Shown here one piece after another: positions 48,924-58,392 of a DNA stretch of 64,000 nt. The stretch comes from Paracoccus denitrificans (GTDB lineage: Bacteria > Pseudomonadota > Alphaproteobacteria > Rhodobacterales > Rhodobacteraceae), in contig VAFL01000008.1 of the NCBI GenBank assembly GCA_005768755.1, positions 62,001-126,000 on the forward strand, given 5' to 3'. Position 1 is the stretch's first letter, and each line of letters begins with the position of its first letter. Below the pieces are notes generated by a model. The model had not been told where the DNA came from, ran no database searches, and saw only the letters and a list, made by a program, of their open reading frames with translations. Made by a program: the position numbers and the translations under genes.

Positions 48924-50672
48924 ATGCCAGATCGCGCCGCTTTCCTGAATGTCGAAAACTCGTTGACCGGCCGCCGTTGGGCCGGTCCCGACGACGACCT
49001 GAACCGTCTGGCCGAGGGGTTGGCCCAGTCTGCTGGCCTGCCACTGCCGGTGGCCCGTATCCTTGCCGAACGCGGCATCGACGCGCCCGAGGTGCCCGGT
49101 TTTCTGCAGCCGACCCTGCGCGAGATGCTGCCCGACCCGCTGCGCCTGCGAGACATGGCCGTCGCAGCCGAACGTCTGGTGGATGCCACGCTCAACGCTC
49201 AGAAGATTGCGATTTTCGCTGATTACGATGTCGACGGCGGTGCTTCGGCGGCGCTGATCCTGGATTGGTTGCGTCAGCAAGGGCGCGACGCCACCCTGTA
49301 TATTCCTGACCGCATTGACGAAGGTTACGGGCCGAACGCCCCTGCCATCGCCGCGCTGGCAGCAGATCACGACCTGATCGTCTGCGTCGATTGCGGCACC
49401 TTGTCCCATGATGCGTTGGCTGCTGGTGCGGGCACCGATATCATTGTGCTCGACCACCATCTTGGTGGCGAAACGTTACCGCCCGCGCTTGCGGTGGTGA
49501 ACCCGAACCGGCAGGATGAAGATGGCGGCCTGGGTCATCTTTGCGCTGCGGGCGTGGTGTTCCTGACGCTTGTTCAGGCGGGCAGGTCCCTGCGCGAAAA
49601 AGGGCAGAGAGAGCCGCAGCTTCTGCCACTGCTGGATCTGGTCGCATTGGCGACCGTGGCAGACGTCGCACCGCTGATCGGCGTCAACCGTGCCTTCGTT
49701 CGGCAGGGCCTTACAATCATGGCGCGGCGCGAACGTCCGGGACTGGTGGCGCTGGCAGATGTCTCGCGCATGGATACGTCGCCCACTGCATTCCATCTGG
49801 GCTTCATGATCGGACCTCGCGTCAATGCCGGGGGCCGGGTCGGGCGCGCCGATCTGGGCGCAAGGTGCCTGTCGGCCAGCGATCCAACCACGGCGCGCCG
49901 CCTGGCCGAGGAACTGGACGAATTGAACCGTGATCGTCGCGCCATCGAGGCCGCCGTTCGCGAAGAAGCGCTGTCCCAGGCCGAGGCGCGCGCGGACGCA
50001 GCGCTCAGCTGGGCCGCAGGCGATGGCTGGCATCCGGGCGTTGTCGGCATCGTCGCCGCGCGGATGAAGGAGCGCACGGGCCTGCCCTCGGTCGTGATCG
50101 GTGTCGAGAACGGAATCGGCAAGGGCTCGGCACGTTCGGTGCCGGGCGTCGATCTGGGCCGCGCCGTCCACCGTCTTTCGTCGGAAGGACTGATCGAGAA
50201 GGGTGGCGGTCACAAGATGGCCGCCGGGCTGACAGTGGCGGAATCGATGATCGGCGCCGCCATGGCGCGCCTGTCCGACCTGATCCGCCCCGAACTGCAG
50301 AATCGCCGCGATGTGAACATGTTGCGGATTTCTGGCCTGATCGAACCCGCCGCCGCGACACCCGAATTGATGGAGCTGATCGATTCCGCAGGGCCATTCG
50401 GCCAGGCAGCGCCTGCCCCGCGCTATGCCTTCGCCGACCTGCTTCTGGATAGCGCTGCGACGATGGGCGACGGGCATCTGCGCACAGCTTTCCGCGTGCC
50501 CGGCCAGAAGCCACTGGAGGCGGTTGCCTGGGGCGCGATGCAAGGCCCGCTTGGCCCCGCCCTGCTGGGTGCACGCGGGCGGCGCTTCCATGTCGCAGGC
50601 AAGCTGGAACTGTCGCATTGGGGCGGTCGCGCCCGCGTCCGGCTGCGCCTCGACGACGCTTACGCGCTGTAA
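48924..50672 (+). CDS. recJ: Single-stranded-DNA exonuclease RecJ
   Basis: A 582-residue 5'-3' exonuclease of the DHH family. Motifs: I-F-A-D-Y-D-V-D-G-G (DYDVDG), VCVDCGT, LDHHLGG and the DHHA1 block GKGSARSVPGVDLGRAV with GGGHKMAAG. It acts in recombination and mismatch repair. It follows glpX after 45 bases. Confidence 0.96.
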   Translation: MPDRAAFLNVENSLTGRRWAGPDDDLNRLAEGLAQSAGLPLPVARILAERGIDAPEVPGFLQPTLREMLPDPLRLRDMAVAAERLVDATLNAQKIAIFADYDVDGGASAALILDWLRQQGRDATLYIPDRIDEGYGPNAPAIAALAADHDLIVCVDCGTLSHDALAAGAGTDIIVLDHHLGGETLPPALAVVNPNRQDEDGGLGHLCAAGVVFLTLVQAGRSLREKGQREPQLLPLLDLVALATVADVAPLIGVNRAFVRQGLTIMARRERPGLVALADVSRMDTSPTAFHLGFMIGPRVNAGGRVGRADLGARCLSASDPTTARRLAEELDELNRDRRAIEAAVREEALSQAEARADAALSWAAGDGWHPGVVGIVAARMKERTGLPSVVIGVENGIGKGSARSVPGVDLGRAVHRLSSEGLIEKGGGHKMAAGLTVAESMIGAAMARLSDLIRPELQNRRDVNMLRISGLIEPAAATPELMELIDSAGPFGQAAPAPRYAFADLLLDSAATMGDGHLRTAFRVPGQKPLEAVAWGAMQGPLGPALLGARGRRFHVAGKLELSHWGGRARVRLRLDDAYAL

Positions 50673-50775
50673 GACAGAATTTTTTCATGGAAGGTAATTT
50701 TTCGTCTTGCGGCCCCCTCTCGCCTGACCTAAACACCGCTCCACGCCGCAAGCGAAAGCTGAAAGCGAAAGAAGT

Positions 50776-50850
50776 GGCCCGTTCGTCTATCGGTTAGGAC
50801 GCCAGGTTTTCAACCTGGAAAGAGGGGTTCGATTCCCCTACGGGCTGCCA
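50776..50850 (+). tRNA. tRNA-Glu (anticodon TTC)
   Basis: A 75-base tRNA with encoded CCA. Acceptor stem GGCCCGT/ACGGGCT, anticodon stem-loop CCAGG-TTTTCAA-CCTGG with TTC at 50809-50811, T stem-loop AGGGG-TTCGATT-CCCCT. Reads GAA/GAG. Confidence 0.95.
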
Positions 50851-51086
50851 CTTTTCCGCAAAGCCTTCAGAAGCATGGAGTTATTCGCCTGCCTGTGCGA
50901 TGTCTTCCGCGTGGTGGACAATTTCCACGGAAACGCGTGCGGCCAACTTCGAAATATTGTCAGATTTGTGCGCACCTGGGATCACGGGATATCAAGCTGC
51001 GTGAGATCTGACGCGATTTCAGTCTCTGTCGAAGCTGTTTCTGCCAACTGCTGCACGAAAAGAATTATGGGCAGTCAATCTGCCGA

Positions 51087-51377
51087 TCAATCTTCGTCGT
51101 CGAACAGCCCCAGTTTTTCAGGCGCGGCAATATCGCGATACAGCAGCTGTGCCTCGGGTGCAGAACCGCGCTTGTCCGAGAGGGCCAGCACTTCAATGCT
51201 GCGGCGCGTTCGGCCCTGGCGCAGGTCAATCACGTCTCCGGTGCGAACGGGGCGTGCGGGTTTGACACGTTCGCCGCCGATGCGGACCTTCCCGGCCTCG
51301 ATCATCTGCTGGGACAGGCCGCGCGTCTTGAAGAAACGCGCGGCCCATAGAAACTTATCCAGTCGGATCTGGTCCAT
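51087..51377 (-). CDS. S4 RNA-binding domain protein (HslR-like)
   Basis: A 96-residue protein consisting of an S4 domain (RLDKFLWAARFFKTRGLSQQ then MIEAGKVRIGGERVKPARPV) and a short acidic tail (LGLFDDED). It resembles heat-shock protein 15 (HslR), which rescues 50S subunits carrying nascent chains. Ten bases separate it from the upstream TIGR01244 gene. No ferredoxin gene follows in the 236 bases before tRNA-Glu. Confidence 0.88.
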   Translation of the reverse strand: MDQIRLDKFLWAARFFKTRGLSQQMIEAGKVRIGGERVKPARPVRTGDVIDLRQGRTRRSIEVLALSDKRGSAPEAQLLYRDIAAPEKLGLFDDED

Positions 51378-51387
51378 TTCCGGCCGA

Positions 51388-51807
51388 TCAGGCCTGCTCG
51401 GCAAGCGCACCGGCAATGCCGCCCAGATCATAGCCTGCCTCGGCAGCCATGTTCAGTATTTCTGCCCGGTCACGCTTGCCGGACTGGCTGAGCGCCCAGA
51501 GCGTGGCCGACCGTGTTCCCGAGCGGCAATAGGCCAGAACGGGCCCCGGCATGTCCTGCAGGGCGGCCGCGAATTCATCGACAAGGTCCGGGGTCAACTG
51601 GCCCGGCGCCAGCGGCAAGAAGCGAAACTCCAATCCTGCGGTGCGGGCCGCGTCCGCAATTGCCTGATGATCGGGCTGGCCCGGCGCCTCGCCATCGGGG
51701 CGGTTGCAGATTATCGTCTTGAAACCAAGGCCCGCCGCCTCTCCCAGTTCGGACGGCTCGATTTGCGGCGCAACGGATACGTTGTCGTCGATCTTCCTGA
51801 TTTCCAT
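51388..51807 (-). CDS. TIGR01244 family phosphatase/sulfurtransferase-like protein
   Basis: A 139-residue DUF442/TIGR01244 protein with a phosphatase-like P-loop, C-R-S-G-T-R-S (Cys about residue 93), and the opening ISVAP-type segment NVSVAPQIEPSELGEAAGLG. In other bacteria this domain is fused to a persulfide dioxygenase-like domain (Blh) and linked to sulfide signalling; here it stands alone. GGGAGA precedes the ATG. Confidence 0.87.
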   Translation of the reverse strand: MEIRKIDDNVSVAPQIEPSELGEAAGLGFKTIICNRPDGEAPGQPDHQAIADAARTAGLEFRFLPLAPGQLTPDLVDEFAAALQDMPGPVLAYCRSGTRSATLWALSQSGKRDRAEILNMAAEAGYDLGGIAGALAEQA

Positions 51808-51894
51808 ATCTCTCCCCTGAAAACTGGCCGGAAATGTGTCGTCCCGCTTTAGAACCTTGGCGGGGGCACGCGCAACTCACCTTCGCGAGAAAGC

Positions 51895-52491
51895 TCAGCG
51901 AACGGCCTTTATGCCTTCCAGAATCAGCGTGGTGGCAATATCGGCATAATCTTCGCGTGTGACCGGTCCCCCGTCGCGGAACCACATATATACCCAGTTC
52001 ATCATGCCGAACAGCGACATGGTGACCGGCATCAGCAAGGGTCGGCCCTGCTGCAGATCCGGATTTATGCGATCAATCACGACCGAGAAGCGGCGCACGA
52101 TACGGCGTTCGATCTGCGCCAGCGTCTGCTGCTGATCCCGCGTAAGCGCGCGTTTGGCGTTCAGCTGCACGACATGTTCGTTATCGGCGCCGCGATAGAT
52201 ATCCAGCACCGCGCCGACCAGTTGGCGCAGCCGGTCGCGATCGGACAGCGATACATCATCGGCGGCTTCCACCGCCTCGTCGACTTCCAGCAGATGGGTT
52301 TCGATGATCGCGAAGATCAGCGCGTCCTTGCCGGGATAATAGTGATACAGCAGGGCCTTGGACACGCCTGCGCGTTCTGCGATCTGCGCCATCGACGCCT
52401 TGTCCATGCCCTGCTCGGCGATTACGGCAGCAGCATTGCGCAGCAGGTCCTGCTGCTTTTCGGCGAAGTCGCTGGCGCGGGTGCGGGCCAT
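51895..52491 (-). CDS. TetR family transcriptional regulator
   Basis: A 198-residue TetR-type regulator. The N-terminal helix-turn-helix is clear (AAAVIAEQGMDKASMAQIAE then RAGVSKALLYHYYPGKDALI), and the C-terminal ligand domain follows. Being the last gene of paaG-paaI-paaK it is probably the PaaR-type repressor that senses phenylacetyl-CoA or a related acyl-CoA; the palindrome at 55204-55217 is a candidate target. Confidence 0.88.
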   Translation of the reverse strand: MARTRASDFAEKQQDLLRNAAAVIAEQGMDKASMAQIAERAGVSKALLYHYYPGKDALIFAIIETHLLEVDEAVEAADDVSLSDRDRLRQLVGAVLDIYRGADNEHVVQLNAKRALTRDQQQTLAQIERRIVRRFSVVIDRINPDLQQGRPLLMPVTMSLFGMMNWVYMWFRDGGPVTREDYADIATTLILEGIKAVR

Positions 52492-52546
52492 CGGGTTTCC
52501 TGTCTTGCGCGACCCGCAACGGGCCACCGGCTGCTTTAGCGACTGC

Positions 52547-52567
52547 GCCCGGGATTGTCACCCGGGC
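52547..52567. terminator. Hairpin between paaK and the tetR gene
   Basis: A perfect 7-bp stem GCCCGGG/CCCGGGC with a seven-base loop and no T run. It may be an mRNA processing or stability element. Confidence 0.4.
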
Positions 52568-52581
52568 GGGGACACGGTGAA

Positions 52582-53892
52582 TTACCGCTCTTTCGGGCGG
52601 TTGTCGACGACCCGCTTGGCCTTGCCTTCAGAGCGCGCCACCCCTTCGGGGTCGTGGACCACGACTTTCGAACTGACGCCAATTACCGACTTGATATGAT
52701 GGGCAAGTTCCTTGGCCGCCACGTCGCGGGCGCCCACCTGATCGGGCAGGCATTCGCAATGCACGGTCATATTGTCCATGCGGTTGGCGCCGGTCGCCAG
52801 CTCGATCTGGAAATGCGGCGCGAGCGCGGCGATTTTCAGAATCTGTTCCTCGATCTGGGTAGGGAAGATGTTGACACCGCGCAGGATGATCATGTCATCC
52901 GACCGACCCGTGATCTTTTCCATCCGCCGCATAGACCGCGCCGTGCCCGGCATCAGCCGGGTCAGGTCGCGTGTGCGATAGCGGATCATCGGCAGACCTT
53001 CCTTGGTCAGCGTGGTGAAGACCAGTTCGCCCAGTTCGCCATCTGGCAGGACTTCGCCGGTTTCGGGGTCAATGACCTCGGGATAGAAATGATCTTCCCA
53101 GATATGCAGCCCGTCCTTGGTTTCGACGCATTCATTGGCGACGCCTGGACCCATGATCTCTGACAGGCCGTAAATGTCGACGGCATGCATGTCGAAGACC
53201 TGCTCGATTTCGTTGCGCATCTGGTTGGTCCAGGGTTCGGCCCCGAAGATTCCCACCTGTAACGAGCTTTCGCGCGGGTCCATCCCCCGGCGCCGGTATT
53301 CATCCAGGATCGACAGCATGTAAGACGGCGTGACCATGATGATGCGGGGCTTGAAGTCCTCGATCAGGGTCACCTGCCGTTCGGTCATCCCGCCCGAGAT
53401 CGGCACCACCGTGCAGCCCAGCCTTTCGGCGCCGTAATGCGCGCCAAGCCCGCCAGTGAACAACCCATATCCGTAAGCCACATGGCAGATATCACCCGGC
53501 CGCCCGCCCGAGGCCCGGATCGACCGCGCGATCAGGTTGGCCCAATTGTCGATATCGCCCTTGGTATAGCCGACCACGGTCGGCTTGCCGGTCGTCCCCG
53601 ATGAGGCATGGATGCGGACCAACTGCTCGCGCGGGACGGCGAACATGCCAAAGGGATAATTGTCACGCAGATCCTGCTTGTAGGTGAAGGGAAATTTCGC
53701 CAGATCGGCCAGCGTGTGCAGGTCCTCTGGGTTGACGCCGGCCTCGTCAAAACGCTGGCGGTAGAAGGGAGAGTTATCGTAGGCGTGTTTCAACGTCCGC
53801 TTCATGCGATGGAATTGCAGGGCAGCGATTTCATCGCGCGATGCGATCTCGATCGGGTCAAGCGATTTGCGGTCGGGCGTCAGGTCTTGCAT
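52582..53892 (-). CDS. paaK: Phenylacetate-CoA ligase
   Basis: A 436-residue adenylate-forming enzyme that activates phenylacetate with ATP and CoA, the first step of the aerobic hybrid pathway. ATP-binding loop in HASSGTTGKPTVVGYT, adenylation block FGAEPWT and DIYGLSEIMGPG, hinge Y-R-T-R-D-L-T, and the PaaK C-terminal domain with GRSDDMIILRGVNIFPTQIE. GGAGGA precedes the start. It follows paaI after 20 bases. Confidence 0.97.
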   Translation of the reverse strand: MQDLTPDRKSLDPIEIASRDEIAALQFHRMKRTLKHAYDNSPFYRQRFDEAGVNPEDLHTLADLAKFPFTYKQDLRDNYPFGMFAVPREQLVRIHASSGTTGKPTVVGYTKGDIDNWANLIARSIRASGGRPGDICHVAYGYGLFTGGLGAHYGAERLGCTVVPISGGMTERQVTLIEDFKPRIIMVTPSYMLSILDEYRRRGMDPRESSLQVGIFGAEPWTNQMRNEIEQVFDMHAVDIYGLSEIMGPGVANECVETKDGLHIWEDHFYPEVIDPETGEVLPDGELGELVFTTLTKEGLPMIRYRTRDLTRLMPGTARSMRRMEKITGRSDDMIILRGVNIFPTQIEEQILKIAALAPHFQIELATGANRMDNMTVHCECLPDQVGARDVAAKELAHHIKSVIGVSSKVVVHDPEGVARSEGKAKRVVDNRPKER

Positions 53893-53912
53893 GAGTTGGC
53901 TTCCTCCACAGC

Positions 53913-54356
53913 TTAATCGGGCACGTAGCTGCCCTTGACGGCACGCGACAGACCACGGAAATGCGCGATCTGCCGCCCGTCCTGATTGGTGATGTTCACG
54001 TCATAGACACCGCTGCGGCCAGATCGCGACACCTCGCGCGCCGTGGCGGTCAGACGATCGCCCAGACGTGCGGGCGCGACATAGTTGATGGATGCCTGCT
54101 GACCAACCGTCACGGCGTTGTAGGTGTTGCAGGCGAATGCGAAACCGCTGTCAGCCAGCGCGAAGATATAGCCGCCATGCCCGTTATCGTGTCCGTTGGT
54201 CATGGCCTCGGTCACCGTCATCGACAGCGTGGCCTGCCCCGGCGCAATATGGTCGATCTGCATGCCCAGCCGCTGGCTGGCGCGGTCATTGTCCCACATC
54301 GCCTGCGCCGATGCCTCTGCCAACTCCTGCGCGGTCATTTCAGAGGCGCGCTTCAT
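53913..54356 (-). CDS. paaI: Hydroxyphenylacetyl-CoA thioesterase PaaI
   Basis: A 147-residue hot-dog thioesterase with N-G-H-D-N-G-H-G-G-Y-I-F-A-L-A-D-S, the PaaI active-site block (catalytic Asp in ALADS). It hydrolyses dead-end ring-hydroxylated phenylacetyl-CoA. The start overlaps the paaG stop by four bases. Confidence 0.95.
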   Translation of the reverse strand: MKRASEMTAQELAEASAQAMWDNDRASQRLGMQIDHIAPGQATLSMTVTEAMTNGHDNGHGGYIFALADSGFAFACNTYNAVTVGQQASINYVAPARLGDRLTATAREVSRSGRSGVYDVNITNQDGRQIAHFRGLSRAVKGSYVPD

Positions 54357-55147
54357 TTGCCGCGAAACTCCGCCGGACGTTTTTCAAGGAACGCGGTGAC
54401 ACCCTCCGCATAGTCCGTCGTCCGGCCGGCCTGCCTCTGCGCATCGCGTTCGGCGTCAAGCTGGGCGTCGAGGCTGCGATCCGCTGCGGCCTGGATCAGC
54501 TGCTTGGTCAGGCCCAGCCCCACGGTCGGCCCTGCCGCCAGTTTCAGCGCGATCTGCATCGCCTGATCCTGCAGATCGGCATCATCGACGGCCTTCCAGA
54601 TAAGCCCCCATGCCTCGGCCTGTTCAGCGCCCAAAGGTTCTGCCAGAAGAGCAAGCGCCTTGGCGCGCGGCTCTCCCAACATGCGCGGCAAGGACCACGA
54701 TCCACCGGCATCCGGGATCAGCCCGATCTTCGCGAAGGACTGGATAAACCGGGCCGAACGCGCCGCCAGCACGATATCACATGCAAGCGCCAGATTGGCC
54801 CCTGCCCCTGCGGCAACCCCATTGACCGCGCAGACCACCGGCTTTTTCAGCCCCCGGATCATGCGCAGATTCGGATTGTAATAGGTGTCGAGCGTCGCCC
54901 CAAGATCCGGCGCAGGACCGCCCTTGCGCGGATCGCGGTCGCCCAGATCCTGCCCGGCGCAGAAACCCCTGCCCGATCCGGTCAGAAGCACCGCCCGAAC
55001 TTCAGCGTCGGCAGAGGCGCGCTCCAGTCCGGCGCGCAGGGCCAGATGCATATCGGGGGTAAAGCTGTTCAGCTTGTCGGGCCGGTTCAGCACCAGTCGC
55101 AACACGCCCTGCTCAAGCGTCTCAAGGACGGTCGTCTCGCCGCTCAT
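54353..55147 (-). CDS. paaG: Enoyl-CoA hydratase/isomerase PaaG
   Basis: A 264-residue crotonase-fold enzyme. Oxyanion-hole segments are GFCAGQDLGDRD and GVAAGAGANLALACD, followed by FIQSFAKIGLIPDAGGSW with the catalytic Asp of PaaG-type isomerases. In the paa pathway it isomerises the ring epoxide to an oxepin-CoA; close relatives (PaaF) hydrate enoyl-CoA. The placement before paaI and paaK supports the paa role. GGAGGA is six bases from the ATG at 55147. Confidence 0.92.
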   Translation of the reverse strand: MSGETTVLETLEQGVLRLVLNRPDKLNSFTPDMHLALRAGLERASADAEVRAVLLTGSGRGFCAGQDLGDRDPRKGGPAPDLGATLDTYYNPNLRMIRGLKKPVVCAVNGVAAGAGANLALACDIVLAARSARFIQSFAKIGLIPDAGGSWSLPRMLGEPRAKALALLAEPLGAEQAEAWGLIWKAVDDADLQDQAMQIALKLAAGPTVGLGLTKQLIQAAADRSLDAQLDAERDAQRQAGRTTDYAEGVTAFLEKRPAEFRGK

Positions 55148-55203
55148 GCCGATTCCTCCTGCCTTGCCCGCCTCCTCGCGGGGTGAAAAAAGATGTTGCA
55201 TAA

Positions 55204-55217
55204 ACCGACCGGTCAGT
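55204..55217. promoter_or_regulatory. Candidate TetR (PaaR-type) operator
   Basis: An imperfect palindrome ACCGACCGGTCAGT centred on CCGG, 57 bases upstream of paaG and about 155 upstream of the divergent binding-protein gene. ACCGACCGGTCGGT-like boxes are typical targets of TetR regulators of acyl-CoA and phenylacetate genes. Confidence 0.6.
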
Positions 55218-55371
55218 CAATTATATTTGAGAGGAAGGGAGGAGGCACCATCCGAATCTGCCACAGCGCAGACGGTTGGCGTCACGATCAATGTGACCGC
55301 CTTTTGCCGAATCGCAAATAACAAATGCCGCAATCCGCGCGGCGCTGTTCAGCAACTGGGAGGAACGCTGA

Positions 55372-56511
55372 ATGACTATCCGCACCCTGATGACCACTGC
55401 CGCTGCCTGCGCCGTGCTGGCCGCACCGGCCATGGCCGACATCAATATCGGCGCATCGCTTGCCGAAACCGGCCCGGCCGCCTTCCTTGGCGACCCGGAA
55501 GCAAAGACCCTGCGCATGGAGGTCGACAAGATCAATGCCGAAGGCGGCATCAATGGCGAACAGATCAACCTGATCATCTATGACGACGGCGGCGATGCGA
55601 ACAAGGCCAAGACTTTCGCCACCCGTCTGGTCGAGGATGACGAAGTGGTTGCGGTCATCGGCGGCACCACCACCGGCCCGACCATGGCGATGATCCCGGT
55701 GTTCGAGGATGCCGAGATCCCGTTCATCAGCCTTGCTGGCGCGGTCGAGATCGTCGAGCCGGTGAATCCCTGGGTCTTCAAGACGCCGCATACCGACCGC
55801 ATGGCCTGCGAAAAAATCTTCGCGGACATGAAGGCGCAGGGCTTTTCCAAGGTCGGCATGATCTCTGGCTCGGACGGGTTCGGCAAGTCTATGCAGGCAC
55901 AGTGCAAGGGCGTGGCCGAGGCGTCGGGCGTGGAAATCGTCGCGGACGAGGTTTACGGCCCGCAAGATGCCGACATGACGCCGCAGCTGACCAATATCAA
56001 AGGTTCTGGCGCGGAAGCGATCCTGAATTCCGGCATGGGCCAGGGCCCGGCGGTCGTGACGCGCAACCACACGCAGCTCGCCATCGAAGCGCCGCTCTAT
56101 CAGTCGCATGGCGTGGCATCGAAGCAGTTCATCGAACTGGCCGGAACCGAGGCGGCCGAGGGCGTCCGTCTGCCCGCAGCCGCGCTTCTGGTCGCGGACC
56201 AGCTTGGCGATGACAACCCGCAAAAGCCGGTCGTCCAGGGCTATCGCGACGCATACGAGAGCGAGACGGGTGAGGATGTTTCGACCTTCGGCGGCCATGC
56301 CTATGACGCGCTGTATATCCTGAAAGCCGCGATCGAGAAGGCCGGCAGCACCGAACCCGCCGCCATCCGCGATGCGATCGAACAGACCACCGGCTTCGTC
56401 GGGACCGCGGGCGAAGTGAACTACTCGCCCGAAGATCACCTTGGCCTGACGCTCGATGCGTTCGAGATGCTGGAGATCAAGGACGGCGAATGGACGATCG
56501 TCGCTGAATAA
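55372..56511 (+). CDS. Branched-chain-type ABC transporter binding protein
   Basis: A 379-residue LivJ/LivK-fold protein with a signal peptide (MTIRTLMTTAAACAVLAAPA then MA-D) and the family pattern INIGASLAETGPAAFLG, YDDGGDANKA and VIGGTTTGPT. Binding proteins of this class bind branched-chain amino acids, urea, amides or aromatic acids. The divergent paa operon makes phenylacetate or another aromatic acid a reasonable ligand, by context only. GGGAGGA lies upstream of the ATG. Confidence 0.93.
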   Translation: MTIRTLMTTAAACAVLAAPAMADINIGASLAETGPAAFLGDPEAKTLRMEVDKINAEGGINGEQINLIIYDDGGDANKAKTFATRLVEDDEVVAVIGGTTTGPTMAMIPVFEDAEIPFISLAGAVEIVEPVNPWVFKTPHTDRMACEKIFADMKAQGFSKVGMISGSDGFGKSMQAQCKGVAEASGVEIVADEVYGPQDADMTPQLTNIKGSGAEAILNSGMGQGPAVVTRNHTQLAIEAPLYQSHGVASKQFIELAGTEAAEGVRLPAAALLVADQLGDDNPQKPVVQGYRDAYESETGEDVSTFGGHAYDALYILKAAIEKAGSTEPAAIRDAIEQTTGFVGTAGEVNYSPEDHLGLTLDAFEMLEIKDGEWTIVAE

Positions 56512-56519
56512 GCTGATGC

Positions 56520-56546
56520 GGGCGCGGGCCATCCCCGCGCCCTTTT
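56520..56546 (+). terminator. Hairpin between binding-protein gene and livH
   Basis: A perfect 9-bp stem GGGCGCGGG/CCCGCGCCC with a five-base loop followed by TTTTC. Probably a partial terminator that lowers permease expression relative to the binding protein. Confidence 0.72.
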
Positions 56547-56563
56547 CGCAGACCGGGGGGACC

Positions 56564-57436
56564 ATGTCGGAACTGCTGCAATTCCTGTTTTCGGGGCTGA
56601 CGGTCGGCGCGGTCTATGCGCTTGTCGCGCTTGGCTTCACGATCATCTACAACGCCTCCGACGTGGTGAATTTCGCGCAGGGCGAATTCGTCATGCTGGG
56701 GGGCATGATCACGGTCTTCACCTATGCGGCGGGCGTGCCCTTGCTGCTGGCGGCAATCATCGCGATTGTCGCGACGGCGGCCATCGGCGTTGCATTGAAC
56801 AAGCTGGCCATCGAACCTGCGCGCGGCGCGCCGGTCGTATCGCTGATCATCATCACCATCGGCGCCTCGATCTTCCTGCGCGGCGTGGCGCAGGTGTTTT
56901 TCGGCAAGCAGATCCACCGCTTCCCCTCATTCTCGGGCGACACGCCTTTCCGCGTCGGGGGCGCGACGATCCTGCCGCAATCGTTGTGGGTCATCGCGGG
57001 CGGGCTGGCTGTCTTCTATGCGCTTTATCTGTTCTTCACCAAGACCCTGACCGGCAAGGCGGTGCTGGCCACGTCCAACAACCGGCTGGCCGCGCAGCTG
57101 GTCGGCATCAATACCAACTGGGTCATGACGCTGTCATTCGCGCTGTCCGCAGGCATCGGTGCGCTGGCGGGCGTGCTGGTCACACCGATCACCAACACAT
57201 CCTATGACGTGGGCATCGCGCTGGCGCTAAAAGGCTTTGCTGCCGCCATGCTGGGTGGAATGGGCAACCCCAAGGGCGCGCTGGTGGGCGGTATCCTGCT
57301 CGGCATCATCGAGGCGATGACGGCGGGCTATCTGTCATCCCAATACAAGGACGCGGCCGCATTCGTTGTGATCCTGCTGGTGCTGTTCATCATGCCGCAA
57401 GGCCTGTTCGGCGCCAAACAGACGGAGCGCGTGTGA
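56564..57436 (+). CDS. livH: Branched-chain-type ABC permease LivH
   Basis: A 290-residue inner-membrane permease with FSGLTVGAVYALVALGFTII and YNASDVVNFAQGEFVMLG, the LivH signature, and the ATPase-coupling AAAMLGGMGNPKGALVGG near the end. About eight hydrophobic segments. It ends one base into livM. Confidence 0.95.
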   Translation: MSELLQFLFSGLTVGAVYALVALGFTIIYNASDVVNFAQGEFVMLGGMITVFTYAAGVPLLLAAIIAIVATAAIGVALNKLAIEPARGAPVVSLIIITIGASIFLRGVAQVFFGKQIHRFPSFSGDTPFRVGGATILPQSLWVIAGGLAVFYALYLFFTKTLTGKAVLATSNNRLAAQLVGINTNWVMTLSFALSAGIGALAGVLVTPITNTSYDVGIALALKGFAAAMLGGMGNPKGALVGGILLGIIEAMTAGYLSSQYKDAAAFVVILLVLFIMPQGLFGAKQTERV

Positions 57437-58392
57437 TGCGGCTTTCCCACAAGACCGCGACGCTGCTGGTGCTGATCCCGCTGATCGTGCTGGCGCCGAT
57501 CTTCTTCCCCTCGAACTTCTATTACCGCGTCGGCTCGCTGATCTTCATCAATGGACTGGCGGTCACGGGCATGGTGATCCTGATCGGATATGCTGGCCAG
57601 ATCAGCCTTGGACATGCCGGATTTGCCGGGATCGGGGCCTATAGCTGCGCTTTGATGCCGGTCTATTGGGACATCCCGCCAGTCGCGGCGGCCGTGCTGG
57701 GGGCGGTAATCTCTGCCCTGCTGGCATGGCTGGTCGGACGGCCCATCCTGCGGTTGAAAGGCTATTACCTGGCGGTGGCGACCCTCGGGTTCGGCATCCT
57801 CGTCTACATGGTGCTGACCAACGAGACATGGCTGACCGGCGGGCCCGACGGGATGGGTGTCGAGGATTCCGGTCTGCGCGACATGGCAGAGGCGATCGGT
57901 ATCGACCTGAAGAACTCTCAGTTCTGGTACTGGATGTGCGCCATCGTGCTGATCGCGGGGGTCTGGCTGGCGATGAACCTGCAGGACAGCCCCACGGGCC
58001 GGGCGCTGCGGGCCGTTCACGGGTCCGAGGTCGCAGCCCGCACCGTGGGCGTCGATGTCGCGCGCTATAAACTGCAGGCTTTCGTGATCTCGGCCGTCTA
58101 TGCGTCGGTGGCAGGCTCGATGGTGGCGCTGCAGAACGAATTCGTGACGCCGGACGTGGCGGGCTACATGCATTCGATCGAATGGGTGACGATGGCCGTT
58201 CTGGGCGGCGCCGGATCCGTCCTCGGTGCGATTTTCGGTGCCGCGATCCTGACCACGCTGCCACAGGTACTGACCGCCTTCGCGGAATATGAACAGCTTC
58301 TGCTGGGCCTGATCATGATGCTGGTGATGATCTTCATGCGCGAGGGGCTGCTGCCCTCGATCATGCGGCGCATCCGGGGGAAAGACGAATGA
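57436..58392 (+). CDS. livM: Branched-chain-type ABC permease LivM
   Basis: A 318-residue permease with GYAGQISLGHAGFAGIGAYS and the coupling region VTMAVLGGAGSVLGAIFGA. The ATG overlaps the livH stop (TGATG). A GTG one codon earlier is possible. Pairs with LivH. Confidence 0.95.
   Translation: MRLSHKTATLLVLIPLIVLAPIFFPSNFYYRVGSLIFINGLAVTGMVILIGYAGQISLGHAGFAGIGAYSCALMPVYWDIPPVAAAVLGAVISALLAWLVGRPILRLKGYYLAVATLGFGILVYMVLTNETWLTGGPDGMGVEDSGLRDMAEAIGIDLKNSQFWYWMCAIVLIAGVWLAMNLQDSPTGRALRAVHGSEVAARTVGVDVARYKLQAFVISAVYASVAGSMVALQNEFVTPDVAGYMHSIEWVTMAVLGGAGSVLGAIFGAAILTTLPQVLTAFAEYEQLLLGLIMMLVMIFMREGLLPSIMRRIRGKDE

Noticed and set aside
47970..49460. Minus-strand open frame of about 496 codons across glpX and recJ
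   Set aside because: Antisense to two well-defined genes, spans their junction, and has no recognisable motif or ribosome binding site.
50851..51086. A ferredoxin or other small gene between the S4-domain gene and tRNA-Glu
   Set aside because: Neither strand shows a frame with cysteine motifs or a ribosome binding site; the stretch appears empty.
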